Below are positions 45,800 to 55,976 of a stretch of DNA of 64,000 nt, one piece after another. The notes under the pieces were generated by a model. The model saw nothing but the letters and a program-made list of their open reading frames with translations. It made no database searches and was not told the DNA's origin. The translations under genes and the position numbers were made by a program. The stretch's first letter is position 1. Every line of letters starts with the position of its first letter. The DNA is from Oceanicola sp. 502str15. Lineage in GTDB: Bacteria; Pseudomonadota; Alphaproteobacteria; Rhodobacterales; Rhodobacteraceae. The stretch is taken from NCBI RefSeq assembly GCF_024105635.1, contig NZ_WYDQ01000001.1, forward strand, positions 1,674,001 through 1,738,000, written 5' to 3'.

Positions 45800-47167
45800 T
45801 TGCTAGCTGAACGACTCCCTGATCTACTGTCCTCGCGTCAGGGTCAGACCCTACCGCCCATGTTGCTTCTACTAACAGTCGAGTTCAGAAAATTGATACC
45901 GTCGCCTTATTCGACCGAAGCTCTAAAAAACTGTGTCAGGGTAGGAGACTCCGGTCGCTGGCACGTAGATTTGGAAGCAGACATTGAAACTATAGTATCG
46001 TCTGCTGCTGCTAACGCAACGACAGAAAAGCCGACACTCTCTATTTCAGCTAAACTTGACAAATCGGGCAAAACCATCTTTTTTGCAGGTGATTTCGAAA
46101 CCGACCTAATCCTAAGAGCGACATTCCGACGGCTCGTTCGGAGATTTGGCATATACTTGCCAAACAGAGAGGCAATCGTCAGCGGCATCATAGAAGCAAG
46201 CAGCGAGGCATCTCCTTTCAATGTAGTTCGGTGCGACATAAAATCCTTCTACGAAAGCTTAGACGCGAAGCCGCATATCGAAAGGATCCTTGCCGACACA
46301 CGCACAAGCACTGAGTTGAAAAATGTGCTTAGAGCGGTATACGACACTACAGGGTTGCCAGTAAGCACTGCCCCCAGAGGATTGGCATTCAGCTCCGTGA
46401 TAGCAGAAATGACTCTACGCGACTTTGACAAGAAAATACGGAAGTCCCCAGGCATTCATCGATTTTTCCGATACGCCGACGATATTCTCGTATTCTCTTT
46501 GCCGCATGTCCCGGTTCTGAAAATTTTACAAGCAGAACTCACCAGCTTAGGCTTAGAGCTTAACAAAAAGACAGAGCAGTGCAGCGTTGCATCTCAAAAG
46601 ACCTCGCGGAATGTACCAACGTCTTATCGCCACTTTAACTATCTCGGATACAACTTTCGGACCTTGGAGAACGTCAAGAGCTACGAGAGCCGAGAGCTTA
46701 ACGTTTCCATTTCCCGGGCCAAGCTTTCAAAGCGCAAAACACGACTCTTCTATGCGTTACACGCGTTCAAAAAGGATGGTGATGCAGAAATTCTCTTGGA
46801 CAGATTAAGCTACCTAAGCGTGAATCGATCTGTGTTTAAGACAAAGCACACCCGAGGTAGCCGTAGGCAAAAAATCCGAACGGGGATCCACTACAATTAT
46901 GCGAGGTGTGGCTTTTACCCGTCCACAAAACACAGGAGAAAAAAAGAGGAACACTTGGCAGCCGAGCTTGTAGAATTGGATGTCGTGTTGAAGAATGCGT
47001 TGTTCGGTCAGAACAGTGAGTTTGCGGAAGGCATCTCTAAACTTCCGACTGCAACCTACGATTCTCTCTCAAGGGTCTCTTTTGCTCAAGGCTTTAGGAA
47101 GCGACTTATGAAGCGGTACAGCAGGGCACGTGTGGCAAAGATTTGCAAGGTATGGGGCCATGACTGA
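45800..47167 (+). CDS. reverse transcriptase 1 (DRT3a/UG3-like candidate)
   Basis: 455 residues if the TTG at 45800 is used, 435 from ATG 45860. All RT palm motifs are intact, numbered from the TTG: A, CDIKSFYESLD with Asp146; B, GLPVSTAPRGLAFSS 185-199; C, RYADDILVF with Asp227-Asp228; D, LGLELNKK 250-257; E, NYLGYNF 280-286. There is no maturase or endonuclease domain, so it is not a group II intron RT. It is compact, followed by a second RT overlapping by 8 bases. By size, pairing and motifs it fits the first RT of antiphage DRT type 3; family assignment needs a profile search. Confidence 0.85.
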   Translation: MLAERLPDLLSSRQGQTLPPMLLLLTVEFRKLIPSPYSTEALKNCVRVGDSGRWHVDLEADIETIVSSAAANATTEKPTLSISAKLDKSGKTIFFAGDFETDLILRATFRRLVRRFGIYLPNREAIVSGIIEASSEASPFNVVRCDIKSFYESLDAKPHIERILADTRTSTELKNVLRAVYDTTGLPVSTAPRGLAFSSVIAEMTLRDFDKKIRKSPGIHRFFRYADDILVFSLPHVPVLKILQAELTSLGLELNKKTEQCSVASQKTSRNVPTSYRHFNYLGYNFRTLENVKSYESRELNVSISRAKLSKRKTRLFYALHAFKKDGDAEILLDRLSYLSVNRSVFKTKHTRGSRRQKIRTGIHYNYARCGFYPSTKHRRKKEEHLAAELVELDVVLKNALFGQNSEFAEGISKLPTATYDSLSRVSFAQGFRKRLMKRYSRARVAKICKVWGHD

Positions 47168-49124
47168 AATCGACGACAAACTTTCTCTACTGCGGGCCTT
47201 ATTGACCGAGACACTGCCATATGAGTTACCTCTCGGATTTACCAACGAGAACCTCTTCCTATCAGAACTCAGGATCGATGAACTTTCCGACGGACAGAAG
47301 CTAGCGCTTAAGAAGCTCCGGCGAGAGCGCAGTGATTACACTCGACCATTTCTCTACAAGATAAATCGCTCGTCACGCACTAGAAACACGCTAGCAATTA
47401 TTCACCCTAATGCTCAACTCCGCATCGCTGAGTTTCTTCCTGACTTTGAGCAAACCATCGTTCAAGCATGCACGCGCAGCCCCTACTCAATCCGTTTTCC
47501 GTCAGAGCCAATTCGAGTATATACCAAGGGCAGCACATCTGACGTCCGCAAGCGCTGGAGACTCGGCCTGCCGGAGCAAGCTGTTGGGGATAGAATCACT
47601 ACACCCTATTCGCCCTCCTACTTCGGGTATCGAAAATACCTGCTGCTTGAGAGATTCTTCACTTCGAACGAGCTGGTTCGCCTCGAGAGTCGATTCCGAT
47701 TCTTGCGCACATTGGACATCTCAAGATGCTTCCCTAGTATATATAGCCACTCTATTACTTGGGCACGAAAGGAAAAGGGATTCTCAAAGGACAATAGTAG
47801 TAAGTATTCTTTTGAGCAGCGGTTTGACGAGCTTATGCAGAAGGCAAACTACAATGAGACAGCCGGGATAGTCGTAGGTCCGGAAGTATCAAGGATCTTT
47901 GCTGAAGTCATCCTTCAGTCCGTAGACATAGAAGTTGAGCGGCGGGCTGAGGAAAGGGAACTTGTTTCGGGCAGGCACTACGAAATAAGGAGGTACGTAG
48001 ATGATTTCCATATCTTTACTCGCAACATGGACGATCGCGATACCCTGACGGATATTCTTTCAGACGTCCTCGAAGAATATAAGCTCTATCTCAATGTGGA
48101 GAAGAGCCAAGACTTAGAACGCCCGTTCATCACTAGTATCTCAAGAGTCAAGTATGAGGTCACGTCCGTATGTGAGTCCTTGGTAACGTCACTGACGTCA
48201 GAGTTCGTCCCACCAACAGAGGCGACTGCAACACCCTCGGAATCAGTGGTCTTGGGCCGCAAGGCACTTGACGCAGTTCGTCACTTGGGCGGTTCCGAGC
48301 GAAGCGATCTACTCAAATCACTTTCTGAAGTATTCACCGCCCTACAAAGAGTGCTGAAAAGCCTGAAGGAAAATATGAGCGACAGCTTGGAACTCGAGGA
48401 AGTGAGGACCGAGTTTCTTGATAGACTAAAACTTTTGATCAGGGTGTTATTCTATGTACTGTCACTGGATTTTCGAGTCCCGCCTTTAATACGTGCGGCT
48501 TTTATTGTGGAGGGCATAATACGCCTGTCGAATAAGCTGCCTCAGTCGGAGCGGCTCGCAACACGCGCATATTTAGCCTATGAACTCAGTGAATTGTTGG
48601 GCGCGAACTATGACGGTTTGAGCGGCCCGGTTTCGTTGGAAAATTTGAACACCTTCCTTTTAGGCCTCATGGTTGACCCTACGGCATTTTGCCTACAGTC
48701 GCCTGCGCGCAACTTTATTGACAACGTCATGAAGGGCACCCAGCACGGCTACTTCGCAGCTCTGGCAGGTCTACACTATCTCAACAGCACAAGCCCAACT
48801 GAAGTCGCCCCCTCCGATCCTCTTAGCGAGGCCGACCGCCGACAAGCTTTTGTCGTCGCGTTGATAGACTACATTGGGTCTGGAGATTGTGATCCTGTCG
48901 TAGACAGCGAGGACTATCTTCTGTTCTGTGATGCCCTGTCTTGCCCAGCGCTCGATAGCGACATCAGGTGGTCTACATTCAACCAGAAGTTAGGTGGCCA
49001 AGAGCTGTCGAAAGCGGACTTCCAAGAACTGACCAAACACTTCCGGCATACTAACTGGACCTCAAGTGATGATAAGTTTCAGCTCCTCTTTCGCCGGTTG
49101 CCGCCAGTGTACTTCTCGTCGTAG
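47160..49124 (+). CDS. reverse transcriptase 2 (DRT3b/UG8-like candidate)
   Basis: 654 residues from ATG 47160, which overlaps the RT1 stop (ATGACTGA) with AAGG at 47147-47150. RT motifs: A, LDISRCFPSIY with Asp186; B, GIVVGPEVSRIFAEVILQ 236-253, the 'GPE.SR.FAE' form typical of Abi/UG-group RTs; C, RRYVDDFHIF with Asp281-Asp282; D, YKLYLNVEKSQ. The last 330 residues are largely helical with no known nuclease motif, as in AbiA/AbiK and UG-type RTs. An alternative GTG at 47130 adds 10 residues. Likely acts with RT1 in phage defence (inference). Confidence 0.86.
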   Translation: MTEIDDKLSLLRALLTETLPYELPLGFTNENLFLSELRIDELSDGQKLALKKLRRERSDYTRPFLYKINRSSRTRNTLAIIHPNAQLRIAEFLPDFEQTIVQACTRSPYSIRFPSEPIRVYTKGSTSDVRKRWRLGLPEQAVGDRITTPYSPSYFGYRKYLLLERFFTSNELVRLESRFRFLRTLDISRCFPSIYSHSITWARKEKGFSKDNSSKYSFEQRFDELMQKANYNETAGIVVGPEVSRIFAEVILQSVDIEVERRAEERELVSGRHYEIRRYVDDFHIFTRNMDDRDTLTDILSDVLEEYKLYLNVEKSQDLERPFITSISRVKYEVTSVCESLVTSLTSEFVPPTEATATPSESVVLGRKALDAVRHLGGSERSDLLKSLSEVFTALQRVLKSLKENMSDSLELEEVRTEFLDRLKLLIRVLFYVLSLDFRVPPLIRAAFIVEGIIRLSNKLPQSERLATRAYLAYELSELLGANYDGLSGPVSLENLNTFLLGLMVDPTAFCLQSPARNFIDNVMKGTQHGYFAALAGLHYLNSTSPTEVAPSDPLSEADRRQAFVVALIDYIGSGDCDPVVDSEDYLLFCDALSCPALDSDIRWSTFNQKLGGQELSKADFQELTKHFRHTNWTSSDDKFQLLFRRLPPVYFSS

Positions 49125-49203
49125 AATCCGTGTGGCGGTGGAGTTCTTGTGCTAGAGCGCCAACGGTGCTTGCACCTGCGGCTTAGCCGAAGCGGATGTG
49201 AAA

Positions 49204-49251
49204 GCGGATGCGGAGGCATACTACACACATAAGCGCGTTCTCCATCGTCGC
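49204..49251 (+). ncRNA. candidate template RNA with ACACACA in a stem-loop
   Basis: The 221 bases between the RT2 stop and the tRNA contain no gene. GCGGAT-gc-GGAG (49204-49215) pairs with CTCC-ATC-gt-CGC (49240-49251): 10 pairs with two 2-base bulges. The 24-base loop holds ACACACA at 49223-49229. Upstream are smaller hairpins: GGTG/CACC around CTTG, and CGGC/GCCG around TTA, both within 49165-49200. A structured RNA with an ACACAC template is what I recall for DRT3; position and strand are inferred, and ends are not determined. Confidence 0.45.
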
Positions 49252-49345
49252 TTCCCTCACGACCAACGTGGAACGAAAGTTGCGTCCTATATGCGTCCTA
49301 GCAATCGATTGCAGCGGCGCATAACCCGCTAAGCTATTGATTTCA

Positions 49346-49421
49346 TGGTGCCCCCAGAGAGACTCGAACTCCCGACCCACTGATTACAAATCAGTTGCTC
49401 TACCAGCTGAGCTATAGGGGC
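49346..49421 (-). tRNA. tRNA-Thr (anticodon UGU)
   Basis: 76 nt including encoded CCA. On the minus strand the acceptor GCCCCTA pairs with TGGGGGC, D stem GCTC/GAGC, anticodon stem ACTGA/TCAGT with loop TTTGTAA (anticodon TGT), T stem GGGAG/CTCTC and TTCGAGT loop. The 3' half up to 49390 belongs to the inserted element and restores the gene, while the displaced original 3' half lies at 40886-40930. Confidence 0.95.
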
Positions 49422-49465
49422 ACTCGGGGCGTCTCGTAGCGTGGCGTTTCGACTCGTGCAAGCCC

Positions 49466-51127
49466 CTAGCGGTTTGCCCGCGCCAGCAGCGCCACGGCGG
49501 CGAGGCCGGTGGCGCAGATCATCAGCGCGGCGGGGGCGGCCTGGGGGAGATGCTCCAGCGAGGCCTCCTCGTAGACCCGCACCGCGAGGGTCGAATAGTT
49601 GAACGGGCGCAGCAGCAGCGTGGCCGGCAGTTCCTTCACGCAATCGACGAAGACCAGCAGCAGCGCGGTGCCCACCGAGGCCCGCATCAGCGGCAGGTAG
49701 ACCGCCCCCAGCACGCCGCGCCGGGTGCGCCCGAGCGAGCGCGCGGCCAGTGGAATGTTGGGCGAGATCCGTCCGAAGGCGGCATCCGCGGCCCCCTGCC
49801 CGATCGCGAAGAAGCGCACCATGTAGGCAAAGACCAGCGCCGCCGAGGATCCGGTCAGCACCAGCCCCGGGTCCCAGCCCGTCAGCGCCAGCACCCCGTC
49901 GGCCACCCGGTGGTCGAGGGCGGCGAGCGGCAGCAGCACGCCCACGCCCAGCACCGCACCGGGGGCGGCATAACCCAGCGTCGTCACCGGCAGCAGGGCG
50001 CGTGGCAGCGCGTGGCCCGACAGGCGCACGCCATAGACCATGAACAGTCCCGCCCCCACTGTCAGCACCGCGGCCACGCCGCCCACCACCAGCGTGTTGC
50101 CCAGCGACTCCAGCAGCCGGGGGTCCAGCCAGTCGGCCTTGGGGCCCAGCCCGTGGTGCGCCATCACGCCCACCGGCAGCAGGAAGCCCAGCGAAAACGG
50201 CACCATGCAGAGGCCGAAGGCCAGCCAGCGGCGCACCGGGCCCAGCGCCTCGGGGCTCACCGGGCGCACGCCCCGCGCGCCCTGGTGCACCTTGGCCCTC
50301 CGGCGCGAGGCCCGCTCCAGCACCACCAGCACCAGCACCAGCACGAGGATCACGCAGGCCAGCTGCGCCGCGCCGCCCGCATTGCCCGCCTCCAGCCAGG
50401 CCGAGAAGATGCCCGTGGTCAGCGTCTGCACCGCGAAGAACTCCACCGTGCCGAAGTCGCTCACCGTCTCCATCATCACGATCGCCGTGGCCGCCGCGAT
50501 GGCGGGCCGCGCCAGCGGCAGGCCGACCCGCCAGAACCGCGCCACCGGCCCCGCCCCCAGCGCCCGCGCCACCTCGTAGGCGCCGCCGGGCTGCTCGCGG
50601 AAGGCGGCGCGCGCCAGGAGGTAGACATAGGGGTAGAGCGAGGCCGACAGCACCAGCACCGCCGCCCCGCGCGAGCGGATCTGCGGAAACCAGTAGTCCC
50701 GCGCCGAACTCCAGCCGAACAGCTCGCGCAGCGCAGTCTGCACCGGGCCGGCATATTCCAGAAAGTCCACCAGCGCATAGGCGCCCACATAGGCCGGCAC
50801 GGCCAGCGGCAGAAACAGCGCCCACTCCAGCCAGCGCCGCCCCGGAAAGCGATACATCACCACCGTCCAGGCCGCCCCCGCCCCCATCGCCGCCGAAAGC
50901 GCGGCCACGCCGACCATCAGAATGCCGGTGTTCTCGAGGTAGCGCGGCAGCACGGTCGAGGCGAGATGGGGCCAGATGTTCTCGCGCGGGGTGAGCGCCA
51001 TCACCACCACCGCGGCAATCGGCATCAGCACCAGCGCGGCAATCGCCACCGCCCCGGCCGACCACCCGTCGACCCGCCAGCGCCGCCGGACCTGCCGCGC
51101 GCCTGCTGCCGTGTTCGCCTCTGTCAT
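49466..51127 (-). CDS. iron(III)-type ABC transporter permease, two-domain (FbpB/ThiP-like)
   Basis: 553 residues, about 12 membrane segments. Two coupling motifs are seen, VARALGAGPVARFWRVGLPL in the first half and AARSLGRTRRGVLGAVYLPL in the second. FSDFGT-type stretch METVSDFGTVEFFAVQTLTT is characteristic of ferric-iron permeases. No binding protein or ATPase is adjacent in the window, so its partners lie elsewhere. It ends 44 bases from the tRNA. Confidence 0.85.
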   Translation of the reverse strand: MTEANTAAGARQVRRRWRVDGWSAGAVAIAALVLMPIAAVVVMALTPRENIWPHLASTVLPRYLENTGILMVGVAALSAAMGAGAAWTVVMYRFPGRRWLEWALFLPLAVPAYVGAYALVDFLEYAGPVQTALRELFGWSSARDYWFPQIRSRGAAVLVLSASLYPYVYLLARAAFREQPGGAYEVARALGAGPVARFWRVGLPLARPAIAAATAIVMMETVSDFGTVEFFAVQTLTTGIFSAWLEAGNAGGAAQLACVILVLVLVLVVLERASRRRAKVHQGARGVRPVSPEALGPVRRWLAFGLCMVPFSLGFLLPVGVMAHHGLGPKADWLDPRLLESLGNTLVVGGVAAVLTVGAGLFMVYGVRLSGHALPRALLPVTTLGYAAPGAVLGVGVLLPLAALDHRVADGVLALTGWDPGLVLTGSSAALVFAYMVRFFAIGQGAADAAFGRISPNIPLAARSLGRTRRGVLGAVYLPLMRASVGTALLLVFVDCVKELPATLLLRPFNYSTLAVRVYEEASLEHLPQAAPAALMICATGLAAVALLARANR

Positions 51128-51259
51128 GAACGCCCCGTCATGCCCCGTTAATACCCCCTCCCCAGCCGGTGGAAAGCGGTTTATCTATGTGCAAAACCGC
51201 CATAATGTGCCCCGACGCTGGGGGCGAAGAGGCAAAACGAGTAAAAAGGGGACGATCCA

Positions 51260-52138
51260 ATGCAGGTCGTGTACCACCTGGGCGCACATTGCACCGATGA
51301 CGACAAGCTGTTCCGCTGCCTGCTCAAGAACAAGGGCGAGCTGGCGGGGATCGGCACCATGGTGTCCGGGCCGGGCCGCTACCGTCGGGTGCTGCGCGAG
51401 GCCACCAACGCGCTCAAGGGTCAGCCCGCCAGCGTCGAGCTGCAGGAAGACCTGCTGGCCGCCGTGATGGATGAAGACCACGCCGAACGGCTGGTGTTTT
51501 CCAACGAGCAGTTCATCTGCGCCGCCCGCTCGGCCCTGTCCGACAACCAGATCTATCCGCAGATGAGCGAAAAGGTGCAGTGGATCCGCAACCTCTTTCC
51601 CGAGGCGGACACAGAGTTTCACATCGCCATCGCCAACCCGGCCACCTTCATCCCCGATCTCTTCGCCCGCTGCCGGGAAGAGGAAGATTTCGCTGGCTTC
51701 CTTGCCGGTGTCACCCCGGCCGACCTGCGCTGGTCCGATACCCTCGCCGCCATCCGCGCCGCCCTGCCCGAAGCCCGCCTCGTGGCCTGGTGCAACGAGG
51801 ATACCCCCCTGATCTGGCCCGACATCCTGCGCGACATGGCCGCGATGCCCGCCACCATGCCGATCGCCGGCGAAAACGACTTTCTGGCCACCATCATGTC
51901 CGATGAAGGGGTGCAGCGGATGGAGAGCTACCTCGCGACCCACCCGATCAAGACCTCGCAGCAGCGCCAGCGCGTCGTCACCGCCTTTCTCGACAAATAC
52001 GCCCGCCCCGAAGCGGTCGAGGTCGAGATGGACCTGCCGGGCTGGAACGAGGCCACCGTCGAGGCGCTCACCGCGCTCTACATCGAGGATCTCGAGCGCA
52101 TCCGCATGATCGAGGGCATCACCTTCATCGAGCCCTGA
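51260..52138 (+). CDS. conserved hypothetical, distantly sulfotransferase-like N-terminus
   Basis: 292 residues, no membrane segment. The start QVVYHLGAHCTDDDKLFRCL then LLKNKGELAGIGTMVSGPGR resembles the 'HIGAHKTGTT..LQ..L..N' P-loop start of bacterial sulfotransferase-like proteins, but the PAPS-binding Lys-Thr is replaced (HCTDDD), so catalytic activity is doubtful. AAGGGG lies before the ATG. Divergent from the iron permease gene. Function unknown. Confidence 0.6.
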   Translation: MQVVYHLGAHCTDDDKLFRCLLKNKGELAGIGTMVSGPGRYRRVLREATNALKGQPASVELQEDLLAAVMDEDHAERLVFSNEQFICAARSALSDNQIYPQMSEKVQWIRNLFPEADTEFHIAIANPATFIPDLFARCREEEDFAGFLAGVTPADLRWSDTLAAIRAALPEARLVAWCNEDTPLIWPDILRDMAAMPATMPIAGENDFLATIMSDEGVQRMESYLATHPIKTSQQRQRVVTAFLDKYARPEAVEVEMDLPGWNEATVEALTALYIEDLERIRMIEGITFIEP

Positions 52139-52246
52139 GCCGGGGCGGGCCGCAAAAGCCTAAGATTTTAGAGAAATCGGAGCAGACGTTAACCAAGTCT
52201 TCGGCTCTGGGCGGCACATTCGGTCCGAAACGACCGGAGACCCGGG

Positions 52247-53311
52247 ATGCCGCCCACCATCCATGCTGTAGACAACGAGTTCGCCACATCGACCGGCCCC
52301 AATATCAACAGTGCGCCGGGCAGCTCCACAATCGACAATCCGCCAAGCAGCGTCACCGACCTGTCGATCACGGCCAATTCGGGCGACAGCTCGCCGTTCC
52401 AGTTCTCGGTCGGCGACATGTACGACCTGACCTATACCACCAGCAACGGCACCACCACGCTGGAGGACGCGGTGGTGATCCGCTCCGACCTGATCGGAAC
52501 CGACAGCGGCGTGGTGGCCTTTCAGGGGGTCGATGCCAACGGCGACCCGGCGCAGGTGATCTGGGCCCCCGATTTCGACCTCGAGGGGTGGTACTGGGCC
52601 AATTACGATCCCCTCGCCCAGCCCGCCTTCTACACCGTCGATCAGAACCTCACGCAGGAATACGGCTATATATGCTTCGGCTTCGGCACCCGCATTGCCA
52701 CCTCCGACGGCCTCGTGCCGGTGGAGCGGCTGCGCGCCGGGCAGAAGGTGCTCACCCACGATCACGGGCCGCAGCCGGTCATCTGGATCGGGCAGAGCCT
52801 CGTGCCGGGCCGGGCCGATGCTGCGCCGGTGCGCTTTGCCGCCGGGGCCTGCGGCAATGCCGCGCCGCTCACCCTGTCACAGCAGCACCGCGTCCTGCTG
52901 GCCGACCCGCTGGCAGAGCTGCACTTCGGCGCGCCCGAGGTCTTCGCGCCCGCCCGCGCGCTGGTCGGCCTGCCGGGGATCGACCTCGTCGATGTCCATG
53001 AAATCGCCTATGCCCACTTTCTCCTGCCCCAGCACGAGGTGATCGAGGCCGAGGGGCTGGCCTGCGAAAGCCTCTATTTCGGAGATATAACCCGCGCCCG
53101 CCTCGGCAGCGCCATGCAGCGCGAGATCGCCTCGGTCTTCCCCGGCCTGCCGGGCAGCATCGGGCTGCGCGAGATGGGGGGAGAGGTGTCGCTGCACCTC
53201 GCCCGGCCGGCGCTGCGCTACTTCGAGGCCCGGATGCTGGCGGCGCTGATGTGGGATGTCGAGCTGCCCGCCCAGCCCCGCGGCGCGGCGCCGGGCTTCA
53301 TCGCCGCCTGA
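52247..53311 (+). CDS. Hint-domain (hedgehog/intein-like) protein
   Basis: 354 residues. The first 140 residues are Ser/Thr/Asp-rich and beta-type, without a Sec signal. The Hint domain begins at YICFGFGTRIATSDGLVPVE (Cys as nucleophile) with LTLSQQHRVLLADPLAELHF (His) and YAHFLLPQHEVIEAEGLACE. This type of protein, common in Rhodobacterales, is thought to be secreted and self-processing; the reaction is unproven. ATG 52247 has CGGGA just upstream. Confidence 0.85.
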   Translation: MPPTIHAVDNEFATSTGPNINSAPGSSTIDNPPSSVTDLSITANSGDSSPFQFSVGDMYDLTYTTSNGTTTLEDAVVIRSDLIGTDSGVVAFQGVDANGDPAQVIWAPDFDLEGWYWANYDPLAQPAFYTVDQNLTQEYGYICFGFGTRIATSDGLVPVERLRAGQKVLTHDHGPQPVIWIGQSLVPGRADAAPVRFAAGACGNAAPLTLSQQHRVLLADPLAELHFGAPEVFAPARALVGLPGIDLVDVHEIAYAHFLLPQHEVIEAEGLACESLYFGDITRARLGSAMQREIASVFPGLPGSIGLREMGGEVSLHLARPALRYFEARMLAALMWDVELPAQPRGAAPGFIAA

Positions 53312-53333
53312 TCCGCCGCGGCCTGCGGACATG

Positions 53334-53355
53334 AAAACGCCGCCCGGAGGCGGCG
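53334..53355 (-). terminator. rho-independent terminator of the GapR-like gene
   Basis: CGCCGCC (53338-53344) and GGCGGCG (53349-53355) pair around CGGA. On the minus strand the stem is followed by TTTT (53337-53334), 29 bases after the GapR-like stop, a proper intrinsic terminator for that strand; the stem may also act on the convergent Hint gene. Confidence 0.7.
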
Positions 53356-53383
53356 CAGTCGTGTCAGCCGATCGGCAGGCCGC

Positions 53384-53650
53384 TCACATGCCAAGCGCCT
53401 GCTTGTACATGTCGAGCACGGCTTCTTCCTCGGCAATGTCATCGGGCTCGCGCTTGCGCAGCGCAATCACCTTGCGCATCACCTTGGTGTCGTAGCCCCG
53501 GCCCTTCGCCTCGGCCATCACCTCTTTCTGCTGGTCGGCAATGTCCTTCTTCTCGGCTTCCAGCCGCTCGAACCGCTCGACGAACTGCCGCAGTTCGTCA
53601 GCCGCCACGCGGTAGGTGCTCGGGGCGCCGCCTTCGTCCATATCGCTCAT
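53384..53650 (-). CDS. GapR-family (DUF2312) DNA-binding protein
   Basis: 88 residues: [20 protein letters not shown] then [20 protein letters not shown] and [20 protein letters not shown], the conserved GapR core. Family members bind overtwisted AT-rich DNA and help gyrase and topoisomerase ahead of replication and transcription forks. The length equals that of the Caulobacter protein when ATG 53650 is used; the longer upstream frame to 53905 is not plausible. Confidence 0.92.
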   Translation of the reverse strand: MSDMDEGGAPSTYRVAADELRQFVERFERLEAEKKDIADQQKEVMAEAKGRGYDTKVMRKVIALRKREPDDIAEEEAVLDMYKQALGM

Positions 53651-53699
53651 CTGTCTCTCCTTCTGCCTCGGTCTCGTTCTTTGACTTGGCGCCCTGAGT

Positions 53700-53717
53700 A
53701 GCCGCGCCGGCGCGGCT
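53700..53717. repeat. 18-bp perfect palindrome between divergent genes
   Basis: agccgcgccggcgcggct is its own reverse complement. It sits in the spacer between the GapR-like gene and the small membrane-protein gene, 50 bases from the former start and 36 bases from the latter. It could be an operator, or a hairpin in the leader of either transcript. Confidence 0.5.
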
Positions 53718-53752
53718 TGAAAAGCCCCACCGCGCGGTGTACCTGCCCGCCC

Positions 53753-53995
53753 ATGGAAGAAACCACAGCCGCCCTCGACCTCTCCCTGCTCGTCTGGCCC
53801 GGCGCCGCGCTCGCGCTGGCCGGGGTGCTCGGCATCCTCGCCTGCGTCCGCTCGGTGATGAAGGCCCGCAACGCCGGCCTCGACAACGACGCCATGGTCG
53901 CCCACATGCAGAAGATGGGCGCATGGAACATGGCCGCCCTCGGGGTCTCGGCCATCGGCCTCGCGCTGGTGGTCATCGGCTTGCTGCTCGGCTAG
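53753..53995 (+). CDS. 80-residue membrane protein
   Basis: Two hydrophobic segments ([20 protein letters not shown] and [20 protein letters not shown]) flank a charged loop with [20 protein letters not shown] 53753 is taken as the start by position of the first membrane helix; a longer frame to 53717 would overlap the palindrome. Function unknown. Confidence 0.65.
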   Translation: MEETTAALDLSLLVWPGAALALAGVLGILACVRSVMKARNAGLDNDAMVAHMQKMGAWNMAALGVSAIGLALVVIGLLLG

Positions 53996-54013
53996 GCGGA
54001 GCGCCCGCGGCCC

Positions 54014-55882
<1,869 letters not shown>

Positions 55883-55976
55883 TGCCCCACCCCTCTTTTT
55901 TCACCCGGCCGCCTGCCCTGCGGCCTGCCGCATCAAACCCGTGCCGGGGTGGAATGACAAGCAGTTGGGCGCGCGC

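Larger units (their letters stand above)
40914..49390. mobile_element. 8.5 kb integrative element in tRNA-Thr carrying a two-RT operon
   Basis: Bounded by the 17-bp direct repeat gacccactgattacaaa at 40914-40930 and 49374-49390. It carries a tyrosine integrase next to the left end, an excisionase-like HTH protein, a membrane-anchored hypothetical protein, a serine resolvase and a three-gene cargo with two reverse transcriptases. GC content is lower than in the flanks: hand counts give 25/60 at 46021-46080, 35/60 at 41521-41580, versus 46/60 at 54061-54120. No phage structural or conjugation genes are present, so it is a small genomic island or satellite-type element. Confidence 0.85.

Noticed and set aside
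45800..49124. Group II intron, retron or diversity-generating retroelement
   Set aside because: No maturase or HNH domain, no intron ends; no msr/msd-like inverted repeats upstream of the RTs; no template/variable repeat or Avd gene.
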